DNA of 64,000 bases from Sclerurus mexicanus (lineage: Eukaryota > Chordata > Aves > Passeriformes > Furnariidae), in the NCBI GenBank assembly GCA_013396755.1, contig VWZF01006082.1, positions 376,197 to 440,196 of the forward strand. The letters are read 5' to 3'. Below the pieces are notes generated by a model, which worked only from the letters and a program-made list of their open reading frames with translations, had not been told where the DNA came from and did no database searches. The position numbers and the translations under genes were made by a program. Shown here in pieces: positions 23,801 through 35,210 of this stretch; positions within the stretch are counted from its first letter, which is position 1, and the number at the start of each line of letters is the position of its first letter.

Positions 23801-25095
23801 CAGGAAGACCCAATGGACCACCACAGCATTCATGCACATCACTATCACATTCTGAATAGCATTGTAAAATAATGCTTTCTTTTTTGCTTTCTTTTTCTCA
23901 GGTGACCTCTCAACTGTTCTGTCAGATCTGATAATGAAACTAAATCAGTATAATCTGTAATTTTCAATTCAGGCATAGATTAAAATTATGTCTCACCAGA
24001 CATAATCCCACATGATGTTTCATTTGCAGTTTTTTATGTTTTGGTTTGTTTTGGTTTTTTTGTGTTGATTTAATTCCATGAAACAGTTAATGGCTTGCAG
24101 ATTCTTTTTCTCCCAGTCATGTCAGTTAGTGGTAGAAGTGGTTTCTGAGACTTAAAAGCCAAGGCATCATTTAATAGGCAGGTCACTTTTTAGGACTACC
24201 AGGCCTGGAAGCTGGGCATGGCAGGCTCCCTTCCATCTTTCAGTTGGATGCCTGCAGGATATTGGCAACTGCTGAAAGGAAAAAGCAGCTGTCCCTCAAC
24301 TTTCCCCCACAGAAATTTCCCTCTGGCAATCCCAGTGTCAGAGCTTGTGAAGGAAACACACACAGCCCTTAGATCTGCAGAGTCAATTGTCAGTGGCACT
24401 GGTCAGTGCCATGCTGGTTGTCCAGGAAGGTCTCTTCAGCTGCACACTCAGCGTCATTTTAAACCTTTCAACTTTGGTTTTCATAGGACTTTGCATTTTT
24501 TACTTCTGTGTCCCAAAAGCTGGAAGTGTTTAGTGAATGAGGCAAGACACTGTGCAAAGAGAAAGTCTGGTGATTAAATCAGCTGCCTCTCATCACAGAG
24601 AACTGGGTTGCAGCCCTGCCTTTGCCACAAAATTCTTCATTCTTTGTGATGATGGACAGTCATTTATAACGGATAAAACCAAGGAGTAGTATCTTCATTA
24701 TCTGCTTAGTCAATTCACAGTGTGTAACTCAGATATAAAAATCCAGAGCTTCCAAAGCAAGAGTAGAGTCGATAAAGAGGAAAATACATTGACTTTGCTA
24801 GAGGAGCATGGAAAAGTTCTTTCTTCTTGGAGCCAGACCAAATCTGCAGAGTTATTATTTGCATGACACAAGGAGTAACTCAGCATGGATCTCCCTAACA
24901 TTAGACCATCCTGAGGGTGCTGACCTTGACATAAGAATTTTTCTGTGCTAATGAGGCATTGGATCAAATAATGAATAAAAAAGTAGATTTCTAACCTTGT
25001 GCCAGATTGCTGTGTTTAGTGATAGAAGCTCACTGCTGGATACTGATCTTAATTCCATATTGTGAGGGAGGTTTTTTCCAACTCTTAGGCTGTAT
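20871..25095. other. Non-coding DNA
   Basis: No coding exon recognised. Contains A/T homopolymer runs (about 22800-22810 and 22863-22876), a small local duplication (listed separately) and a GC-richer patch at 22.08-22.27 kb without recognisable content. Confidence 0.65.
21697..21746 (+). repeat. Local 25-base tandem duplication
   Basis: TTTTAAACCTAACCTTCC..ATCAGC is followed immediately by TTTTAAACTTAACTTTCC..GTCAGC, two adjacent copies differing at three positions or so. Confidence 0.7.
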
Positions 25096-25120
25096 TATTG
25101 CTATACCAAGTATAGCAATA
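25096..25120. repeat. Perfect inverted repeat, 10-base arms
   Basis: TATTGCTATA, loop CCAAG, TATAGCAATA. Arms are exactly complementary, so a hairpin or cruciform is possible; it may equally be a chance AT-rich palindrome. Confidence 0.75.
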
Positions 25121-25589
25121 TGGTTTTTACAATACTAGGCGTTACAGAAACTTGCCGATTTTCCTGTAGTAAAGGTAAAGAGCCTTTATTTTACAAGTTT
25201 GCTTTTAAATGGCTGAGAAATCTTAGATTTTAAGAGCTAATAACAGGTTTTTAAACACTGGGAAAAAAAATCTAAGCAGCCTATATGATAATTTAAACTT
25301 TCCTTAATATTATATGTGATCTAATGAGAATATTAATCCACCTATATTTAAAATATAATCTCTGGGTGTCAGTTTAAATGTAACATTACTGTAATTTTGA
25401 GAAGAACTTGAAGATATCTGAACTCTAAAGGCTCTCAGAGCACACTGAAGTCTTCTGCCTAGGTAATTTGTCTAGGTGGTTTTGGTGAGACAGTGTTCAC
25501 CAGGGGATGACGTAGGACAAAAATTGCAAAGCACAATCATCCTACTAATTGTATTTTTTTTTATTTTGCTGTTTTTAACCTTTGGGTGA

Positions 25590-25641
25590 AGATTGGATTT
25601 GATGATCTTGGAGGTTTTTTCCAACTTCAATGATTCTATGA
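25590..25641 (+). mobile_element. CR1 LINE tail remnant, sense
   Basis: GATTGGATTTGATGATCTTG, GAGGTTTTTTCCAACTTCAA and TGATTCTATGAC match a sense CR1 terminus of about 50 bases. Confidence 0.85.
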
Positions 25642-25796
25642 CATTAAAAAGATTAGAATTTCTTTGCATATATCCTGTATTTAGCAATGATCTGCTACAC
25701 CACTATAAAATATTTACTTGATTTCTCTGAGTGCTGTTGGCTTAAAAGAGCAATATCCATCGAAGTGGGTTGGCAGTGCTGTCCAGAATAAATTAA

Positions 25797-25926
25797 AAGA
25801 AACATAAAAGAACCCCAAAAGTCAAAAACAAAACACAACAAAACCCCCCCCCCAAAACCAAACCAAACCAAAACCCCAAACCCAAAACAAAAAAAATGAA
25901 ACAAGAAAAGAAAACGAGAGAAAAAA
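25797..25926. repeat. A/C-rich low-complexity tract (AAAACC-like)
   Basis: Irregular repeats of AAACC, AAAACC and AACCCC with a run of about ten C, grading into AAAAGAAAACG. G is nearly absent from the + strand here. Confidence 0.8.
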
Positions 25927-28900
25927 ATACCTGAACAAATATCAATGACTCCTTTATAAGAGGAACTATTCTGGTTATGAATTTAATACTTCTATAATAT
26001 TAATATAATAATAACACGGTTCTGTTTTCATGATCTAGGCATAAGGGGGAATTTTGTGAGGAATTCTGCTTTTTGGAACTGGTATAGCATTTGTAAGTTC
26101 TAATATTCAGCACTTCTATCCACATCCATTGCACATGAAAAATGGACTGAAGGCCAAAACAAATCTTGAAATTGTATTTTTGCCTTAATTTCAGAAAGAA
26201 CAGTGGGAACTACTATCCAACCCTGTTTTCTAATTTGTTGGTCAGCCATCATGGTAAATGAGGGGCAGTGATCAGTCAAATTTGAATGAAATAAAGATGA
26301 GATTTCTTCCTCCATAAGGCTGGTAATGTCAGAAAAAATACATCACAGCAAGGATGGATGGACAATATGATGCATCTGCATAGAGAAGACAGAAATAATC
26401 ACAATTTTGTTTAGTACAACAAATAGGAGGCATCAACTGGTAATAGCAGAAGAGTTCAAAAGATAATACTTCTGCAAGGGTATAGAGAAAGATCTTTGCC
26501 ATATATATTGTGGATGCTAAAAAAATTAGATTAATTCAATAAAGAAAATCACTTGGGAGCTGTTGAATACAGGAATAATGGCTCTGGGCAAGAACATTCT
26601 GAGCTGGAATTTGCTGAAGATGGGAAGACAGTTCTTGAAAAATGTCACAATATGCCTGATTTGTCCTTACACTCCTGTGGGCAGCTGGTAGTGGTCACTG
26701 TAGAAACACAGTTCTGGTGTGGATGGACTTTGATTTGACTTGTTAAATCATTCTCATGTTTCAGAGGTAATATATATGTGTATGTATATATGTTTCCAGT
26801 ATCCAAATCACACTGTGCATTGCCAGTGTTACTCTCGTCTTACTGAACTGGAATGTACACTTACTGAATCACATGGGAACTGGCACGTTTCTTTTAGATG
26901 GGGGGAAGAAAAGGGGTGTTGGGGGGTTGTTTTGTCTTGTTTCTTTCCCTAAGAGTATGCAATACCACTGACAATACATCTCTGGATGAAAATGAAAAAT
27001 GAACTGTAATAATGTGCTTATGTAAAACCAAATTGGACATATTCTGCATGGCAAACATCTTGTGTTGGAATAAATATCTCTCTGGTGATGTCAATGTGAG
27101 AACAAGCACTACAGTGTTGTTGAAGTAATTGGGAGTCACTGAGTGAATGTGCTGGGGAATCCTGCAGAGAGCCTATATATGGTAATTTATCTAGAACATT
27201 CTCTATTTCTGCTTTGTAAAAGCTTTATGCAGGACAGTGCATGCAGGACAGACTTTCAGACTGACAGAAGACACATACCAGTCTTCAGGCCTTTCCCTGA
27301 GCACTGTGCCCAAGTGAGAGGCAGCACCAGCAGCAGAGAAGGGGCCTCCTCACCATGGGGTGGCACAGCACCGTGCTGGCTCTAAGGTCAGGAGGCAAAA
27401 AACCATCTCCTGTTGGGACTGAAATGCAGCGGGCTGTGGTCACCGGGTGTATAAAAACATGCTGGCATGAGAGGTTTCTTTGTAAAATCAAACAGGACAA
27501 ATAACTTTCTTGTACTTTGAGTATGAAGTGAAATGAAATTCTGGAAGATAATTTTTTTCCTTCAAGTTTAATCTAACAGTAGAAAAAAAAATCAAGCTAA
27601 TTTCAACAAATTTTGGTAGAGAAGTTGCCTTTCAGCAAATTGTTATGATGATACAAGTAACACAAAATTGTCGTTGTCACTGAAGTTAGTATAATGTAGG
27701 GTAAATACAGTACAATAAGCCTTAAACTATAATCTCAGTCTGTTGAAATATATTTTTGTATGCTGGAGTTCACAGCTGTCTCTGCTAACATCTGCACAGG
27801 TTTACCCCAGCACCCACCAGCCTTTGGGTTCTCTAGGACAGCTCAACCCATCCCATTTTATTTTGGGAACAGGACAAGTCTGAGCTCGGACTGAAACTTT
27901 CTTCACATTGTTTTTCAAAACAAAAAAATAAATTAATAACATCATGAATAAGGAGGTAAAACTACTAATAATGTGCCAGTAGACAATCGTATTGCAAATG
28001 GTTTGAACCATTAAAGTGTTCCAGGTCCTCTGTGGCCAATTGCAAAGACCTGGATGGAGGAGGAAAAAACAATTGCATTCTGTCAGGAGAAGCTGTTAAA
28101 TTCCTGTGAGTGAATGTGGTCCTGACTTAATTACCACTTCCAAGAGCCTATTTATAGTTGTCTGGGAAAACACTTAAGTGAAATAGGCTTAAGTTTGCAA
28201 ATAGAATAAGTGGGTGAGTATTCACTGTGAAGACAGAGATGAGAGAGAGGTGACTTTGGAGTAACTACTCCCTACCCTCTCAAGCACTGAAGTGGGGTGT
28301 TAGAGCAGGAGCTTTATATTGACTGAACTAGCTTGCCAACTCATCAGATCTCTATAGAGAATTTAAAAATCTAAAAAATTAAATGTTGTGCAATTTATGC
28401 ACAGCACTTCATGATGAGCTTCAGACTTGAAAGTTGGCTGGGACAGAATGTACCACAGGAAGGCACATGAAAAATTTCTTGTGTCCCTATGAGAAAAAAA
28501 AAATTAACAACTTTTCATAGCTATAAACATCTGAAATGTTTTAATAGATAAAATGCTGAATCTGGGCATTTAAATGGTTGGCAAGATGAGGTGTAGCATG
28601 AAGAATGAGATTTGTCCAGGGGAACACGGTCAGTGGGATTTCTTGAATAAGAGCACTTATGCTGTTTGAAGCAAATACTACTCACAGCTGATAAATAAGT
28701 CAAGTGAAATGTTATATTAGGAATGACAAAGAGAAATTCACATTGCCTTTATCCCAGGCCTTTCAGAGACAAATGAGTAGGTGCCATGAAATAGAGGATT
28801 AGAAAGGGATATGCAAGCTGAACGCTAGCAGGCCTGCACACTTAGGGAATTGACCTATATTTAAATCTATTGCTATAGTTATTTAATATCTAACGTCTGT

Positions 28901-31900
28901 ACATTTCATAATTTTTCTGTTTGTAGATAACAGTATTATTAAGCTATGAAGTCTATATGAGTATCATACCTTTCTGTTTCTACATTATTTGGTTTATTTA
29001 AAATTTGCAGTTCAGTAATTCTTTCTATATATGGTGTATTAAATCAATGTCATAAATGAAGAATTTTGGCACACCACAGAATTTCAAATATGCATTATAA
29101 GAGCATATTATATACATATTTCAGTGGTTTATGGGCATAATGATAGGAGAAAAAATAGTAATGTATACATTTCATTGCAGTGAGTATCTAAGCATTTGAA
29201 TTGCATTCATTCAAAGGCAAACCACAGCCTTAATGCTTGAACTAAAAATACCGTAAGAGACTACTTTCTTAATGTGCCCAGATGCACTGTCCTCTCTGTC
29301 ATCTACCTCATGTGTCATCTATGCATACTATGCACTATGGCAATGCAACTCTTTGTTATTTCCCACCAGGAAGTGAAGCACCAGACAATAGCTTGTTATT
29401 ATTTATTTCCTCAGCTGGATGTGAACTACTGACCCAAAGACTGTAACTGTAGACCTTCCATAGTCCATTTAATTAGAAGTACTATGAGAAAAGAAACTGA
29501 GGGAAAAATACCAATGATTATAAAAGGCTTGTAGGATTACTTCTCCTTTTCTCAGTTGACTTGTTGCTGCAGAATAAATGCCTCCTGATAAAACACTTGT
29601 GTTTGTGAAATCCTTCTGTTATACTTCATGTTAGATTCAGACTTACCCTCTGTGTTTTTTTTCTCACTGATTTGGGATTTTCAGTCTATTTTCTATGTGG
29701 AAATACCCTGTCTCAAGAAAAGTGTCTTATCAGACCTGTTCACTGTGTAGAGGGAAAGACTTGCTTCCTTCTTGTGTACACACGTAGAGCTCCCTAGTCT
29801 GCATCCCTTCATGAAAGCCCCCAGGGATTTTACATTTCTGCTTTGCTGCCTGGTACCCTTCACACCTACAGCTGAGCCAGAGAATGATCAGCAACAGACC
29901 CTCTATTCCTGGAGTCCTGCTCTTGGCAGATGACAGCAAGCAGGAGTTGAGGGTTTGCTACTTTTTGGTTCCTCTGAAGTGGACCGATGACTGCTGATCA
30001 TCTTTCCTACTACATATCATATCTGTCACCTACTACACCATCCCTGAATCCCTACATAATCTATGGGAATTGGCTGTCTCAATCACTACCCCTACAGAAG
30101 GGAAAATGTCCCACCTTGTTCCACATAGCCAGGTATAATATCTCTGCTTTGCCAAGCAGCCCTCTGAAAGAATTTCAGATGCCACACCAGCTTGAGGCTG
30201 CAAAGGCAGGGCAGCCAGTAGGGTTTCCACCATGCTGGATGATGCTTAAATCTCTGTACAGCAGTGCAAGGAGAGCCCCCTCTGAGACAATTTCTCAGCA
30301 GTGAAGCCATTCAACCAGCTGACTAGATTGTCATAGGCAATGTGGAGTTTTACTTGGTTTGGAGACATGGGCCTTAAAACGGAATTGTGTATATGTGTAC
30401 ATGTATAGGTGTGTACGTATCTCTGTGTCGTCATATCTCTAATTTATCTTTGTATTTATATTTTTGCATACACGTGTATGTGTAGTGAATAGAAAAAAAC
30501 CCAAGGGACAGATGTAATAAGAAATTATGTCCCAGTCTCTCATGATTTTATTCTGTTGAATATGGGAAAAGCAGCAAGCCTCAGATTGCAGGCTGAGTGT
30601 GATAGGTGGCCATTGGGACAATGATGATGAAGGAGACTTCACTCTGCTGTTCCAGAAAACAACTATGATCACAGAGAACTGACAATCTTTAGTTAGGTAT
30701 CAAAACAGTGTAAAGGTCCACCACAGGCTGGAAGATCTGGGAAATGGGAGCTAAATTGCAAATAAGTGGTCACAACTAGAATATGGGGATGGAGTTGTTG
30801 TTATACACAATGAGATATCAGTTCTGACTGGCTGCCATTTTCCAGCAACTTTGAGAAAGAAGTGGAGTGCCAAAGTGAAGTTGGGATTTTTATGCAAAAT
30901 TAAGGGCTTTTCCTGTGGACAGCAGAAAAGTTGGAACTTGTTATCTACAACTTACAATGGGAAATGTTATCTACATTTTCTATGGAAAATGTTGTGATAT
31001 CAATTACAGATCTGGGCATAAGAGCATGTTTAACAGGAAGATGTGTAGGTAGAACCTGTGATTATAAACACTGAAGATGGCAAGGGAGGGCACATGAAGA
31101 AAAGCTGCTTATGTAATTTTAAGTTAATGGGCATAGGTGTGCCTGAGGAATGAGTGAATGTGTGAGCAATGTTTGTGGGTGGAAAAAAGTGGAAGGAAAG
31201 GAAAACAGGTGTGGAGTGAAGGTGTGTGAAATACATGAGAACTGAGATGTGTATTATGTATATCTGGAGAAGATATAAATGAGACAAGGGACTAATGTAA
31301 ACCTGTGTAGATATAGCTTTACATTAAATATGATTTATTGCCAGTTGTGCAGATTGATTATAATATGCGCTGCAAGCATTTAATTTCCTGTGGCAGACTT
31401 TTATCTATTTTAATTCAATATCTTCCATGTTACTACCTGTTCCATACTGTGCAGGTCATATTTGTTTGGCAGAGTGGTTTCTTTCTGCAAGCCAAACCAG
31501 AGATATGCCGTGGTGTACCAAGTTCTCTGTCCCTCTTTTTCCTTTTACCCTCTGAAAGTATGACAGACATTGAAGAGGAAGGAAAATAACAGGAAGGGAG
31601 CTGCAATACAAGCCTGGGAGTGTTTCATTGCAGGGTAAGGATGGCACAAAATGCATTGTAAATTAGTACTTTGGCATGAAAACTACAGTGACTTTTTCAG
31701 GTTCTTCTCTTCTTGCCTTTTAATGTTACTCAGAAATAATCCCTGGCTCCTGAATGCTTTGTTCATTTCCTCACAAGGAACAGGCAGAAGGATGAGGTAA
31801 CATCCGAGGAAGGGTACTGTTCTGGCATGGAAAATAATTGAGAGTTCCTGCCTGGCATCTTGGCATGAATGTGCTGCAGACAGAGGGACTTTCTATTCTT

Positions 31901-34019
31901 ATGAGGAAAGTGCTAGCCCTATCATTTCCTACTGGTTCCTATGGCAGCTCTGTGCACAGTCGGCTGGACTCTTGGAATCAAGTTTTTCAACACCTTTATT
32001 CATGAGCATTAAGAAGCTTCAGCTTCTAACTGAAGCTAATGATTTTTCTAGATACAGACAGTCTAAAAATTAGACCTGAAGTCTAGGACAATTTTAAGTT
32101 TTTTTAGGACATGCTCTCATGTTTAGCCTGCAAACTTTGCCCAGGCAGAATCTTGTTCAAGACTGAGGAAGATGCAACCCGTCAGTTGCAGAAGCAGCTA
32201 CAATGCACCTGAAAATCTTGGACCTGTCCTTTACATAGTAGCATATGAATCCTCAACTGCTTTTATAATGAATCTGTGAAATCCAGGACACATTGGACAT
32301 ACAGCTCATGTTTTACATGGAACATGTGCATCATCATTCTGCCTGAGAAACCACAACTCAGCCAAGTCCTTTTCTGGCTCTAACCTGGAGCAATTTGCCA
32401 AAGTTAAGACAAGAATTTAGTTGAAGGGCTATGAACTGAACGAAATGTTCCACACTCAATCCTGCCATTTCCCCTCTTGCTCACTCCTGTGTTGAGCTCC
32501 CTGCTTCCTTTTTGCTGCCTCCATGGTCAGTCCCACACTGTTTCTGCAGCCTCCGTCTACAGGTTCTTCACTAAAGCTTGATCCTCTTTTGGGACTCCAG
32601 GGACTGGTGAGGAAGAACTGGCCCATGTTGGAGGGCAGTGCTGCATGTATCCTCAGCAGGGCTAATTAGTCTTGGTGGATTATTATAGCAACCTGGCTCC
32701 ACTGCTTCCAGGTATTATGAACTAGTCCAGTGTCTTGGCATGGTGCTGAGCTGTGCAGCCATTGTGCTAAGGTAATTTAGGAAAGGTAGTTTTTGAAACA
32801 AAAACATCCAGTTTCCCAAAATATTAATATAGACGTGGGCCATCTGAGAATGCCTAGGTCTGCTAAATGAAACCTCTGAGAATCTGGGAGACATATTTAA
32901 AGTAATACAAACTGCAACCACCAAAAAATAAGAGTTGGTACTGTGCCTTAACTCTGCCCTCTGTGAAATACTCCTCAAAAACATCTGTAGAACACAAGCA
33001 GCACCTTGCTCCTGGAGATACTGCTGAACTCTTGGAACCACTGCTGAAGCAAACTCTCTGTCGAGATGAGCTGATCCAAACATAAGCTGTTATGCCTTTG
33101 ATGATCACATCTACAACCTCACATTTGCTAAATTTTACATCTTTACCATGTTTTTAATCTACCTCACCTTTGCCCTTAGAGCTTCCTACACTGCTTTGCT
33201 TTCATCACTAAACCCACCTACTATTCTTGTATCACGCCTCACTGCTGACAGTAGCCCTGGTAGGAAGCCTACAGTTTACTACTGTTGAAATAACCTACAA
33301 AACACGGGTAGAAAGATCTATTCTATTATCTGTACTGCCTCTCTCATGCACTGCTCTTGGATAGCCAGTAGTTTGGGGGGGATGGGGTGGCAGAGAAAAG
33401 CCAAAGAAGTCAGGAGCTAAAGTCTTCCAATTTCCTGCGCTTATAACCACACTGCAGCAATTAATGTTCATAGAGATGTAACTTATAGTGGTGAATGCAA
33501 GTGGAACATAATTGGAAATGCAATAAAATCCCTGGCAGGGTACTGTCAATTTCAGGGGGCTGAGTTAAGATTGTTTGAGAACATATTGTTAACTCCTTTC
33601 CTAGTTTTTAGAAGTGTAGCCTGCATTACCGTAACACTTTATGTCCAGATTTTAAAAGGTTTAGATGAAGGCAGCATCCTGCAAAGGCAAGGAATACCAC
33701 AGGCCAACTTTTAACCCTGTTTTAACTATGATTTGTGGAATTTAGCTCTAGATGGTAGCTGGAACCCTGCACTGCGGTCTCCAGCAGGCTGAGGTCAAAT
33801 CAGACACAGCTGCTTACTGCTCTCCAGAATGGGGTTACGGGACCAGGTTGAGATGTCAAGCAATCCAGATGTGTAATTTCCCACTCTCCTTTATCCAAGC
33901 ACGGATACACCATGATCTTCGTGACTCGTGTGGTCTGCAGCACCCGTCCTCCATCACCTTTGAGGCTCTGCAGCGGACTCTCGTCTCTTCTCCGTGTTCC
34001 TGTGCACATCCAGATTGCT
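25927..34019. other. Non-coding DNA
   Basis: Eight kilobases without a recognisable gene or well-preserved transposon. Short open frames such as 29987-30304 (+, 105 codons) show no family resemblance I trust. Some segments (31.1-31.25 kb) are purine-rich. Confidence 0.65.
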
Positions 34020-35210
34020 CAGCACCTCCGACGCTTTTCGGGCGGGCACTGGGGGGATGCACGACCCAGCGAGGGCCGGGCACGGCTCCCCTTTTCCTTC
34101 ACCCCAAGGCGCGGTGCGGAGCACAGGCCCCGCGGGTCGGGCCCCTACCGCCCCCGCTCTCCTCGCCCCGGCCCGGCCCGGCCGGCGGTGCGAGGCTGCC
34201 GCCCCTCTNNNNNNNNNNNNNNNNNNNNNNNNNNNNNNNNNNNNNNNNNNNNNNNNNNNNNNNNNNNNNNNNNNNNNNNNNNNNNNNNNNNNNNNNNNNN
34301 NNNNNNNNNNNNNNNNNNNNNNNNNNNNNNNNNNNNNNNNNNNNNNNNNNNNNNNNNNNNNNNNNNNNNNNNNNNNNNNNNNNNNNNNNNNNNNNNNNNN
34401 NNNNNNNNNNNNNNNNNNNNNNNNNNNNNNNNNNNNNNNNNNNNNNNNNNNNNNNNNNNNNNNNNNNNNNNNNNNNNNNNNNNNNNNNNNNNNNNNNNNN
34501 NNNNNNNNNNNNNNNNNNNNNNNNNNNNNNNNNNNNNNNNNNNNNNNNNNNNNNNNNNNNNNNNNNNNNNNNNNNNNNNNNNNNNNNNNNNNNNNNNNNN
34601 NNNNNNNNNNNNNNNNNNNNNNNNNNNNNNNNNCACCAGACCGGGGGGTGGGGGGGTGAAAAATAAGGGGTCTGAGGATTGCCGCCCCTCGGTGGGTGCT
34701 CGGAGCAAGCGCGGCCCCGGTGCGGGGGGAGCGGGGACACCGCCCGTGCTGGCACACCCAGCGCCCTGGCCATCCTGATTTATTAGCCGGGCTGAACTAA
34801 TTGGCAGCAGCAGGCTGGAGGCATGCTGGAGTAATTTGGTAGATTACCTCCTCATAAAAGATAACGCTGCGTGGAGGTAAGCAAACCGGGAAATTCCTGC
34901 ACTTAATTTGACAAATACGCGGTCTGCTGCAAATTAGCAGCAAAAATCTGCTGCTGCGTGGTGTTCGGGGCAGTGTCTGCACGGCCCGGCGGTGCTGGGG
35001 AGACCGAGTTGGGCCTTTTCTCCTCGTTTGGGGTGGATAAACACGGGCAGGTCTTAGGGCTTTTCGTAGAGCTGCGTTGCAAGCAGTATTTAAGCGCCGT
35101 AGCCGAAGTGTGGGGGCAGCGTGGGCTCTTGTGTTGCGGGTGCTGCCCGGGGAAGAGGACCTCGCCTCGAAGAGTTCGCCTAAAAATTTCCACGCGGAGT
35201 TAGCGAACAC
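34020..35210 (+). promoter_or_regulatory. CpG island, candidate promoter of a rightward gene (possibly WWC3)
   Basis: CpG density jumps to about 7-9 per 60 bases just left of the gap (34081-34200) and stays high to about 35.2 kb, an island of over 1 kb including the gap. Right of the gap, 34775-34870 is a moderately GC, non-repetitive block with ACTAATTGG and TAATTTGG motifs, ending at GTGGAG/GTAAGC (34871-34879), a possible splice donor. Everything to the right resembles intron with + strand T and G excess. In human, CLDN34 is followed by WWC3 on the same strand, so this may be the WWC3 promoter and first exon. No WWC3 peptide can be read, so the name is inference. Confidence 0.6.
34209..34633. 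other. Assembly gap (425 N)
   Basis: Run of N inside the CpG island; any GC-rich first exon is probably hidden here. Confidence 1.

Noticed and set aside
25062..25095. GGAGGTTTTTTCCAACTCTTAG resembling a CR1 tail next to the 25.1-kb hairpin
   Set aside because: Match is too short and lacks the terminal repeat; could be a remnant but not supportable.
25797..25926. C/A-rich repeats resembling telomeric C-strand
   Set aside because: No TTAGGG/CCCTAA units; irregular AAAACC low-complexity tract only.
29987..30304. 105-codon + strand frame containing a Leu-Asn-Pro...Tyr-Gly phrase like the end of olfactory-receptor helix 7
   Set aside because: One residue too many in the motif and no receptor sequence upstream; a single short phrase is not enough.
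33752..34778. Long open frames across the second island on both strands
   Set aside because: 425 of the bases are N and the remainder is GC-rich low-stop sequence; no protein family resemblance.
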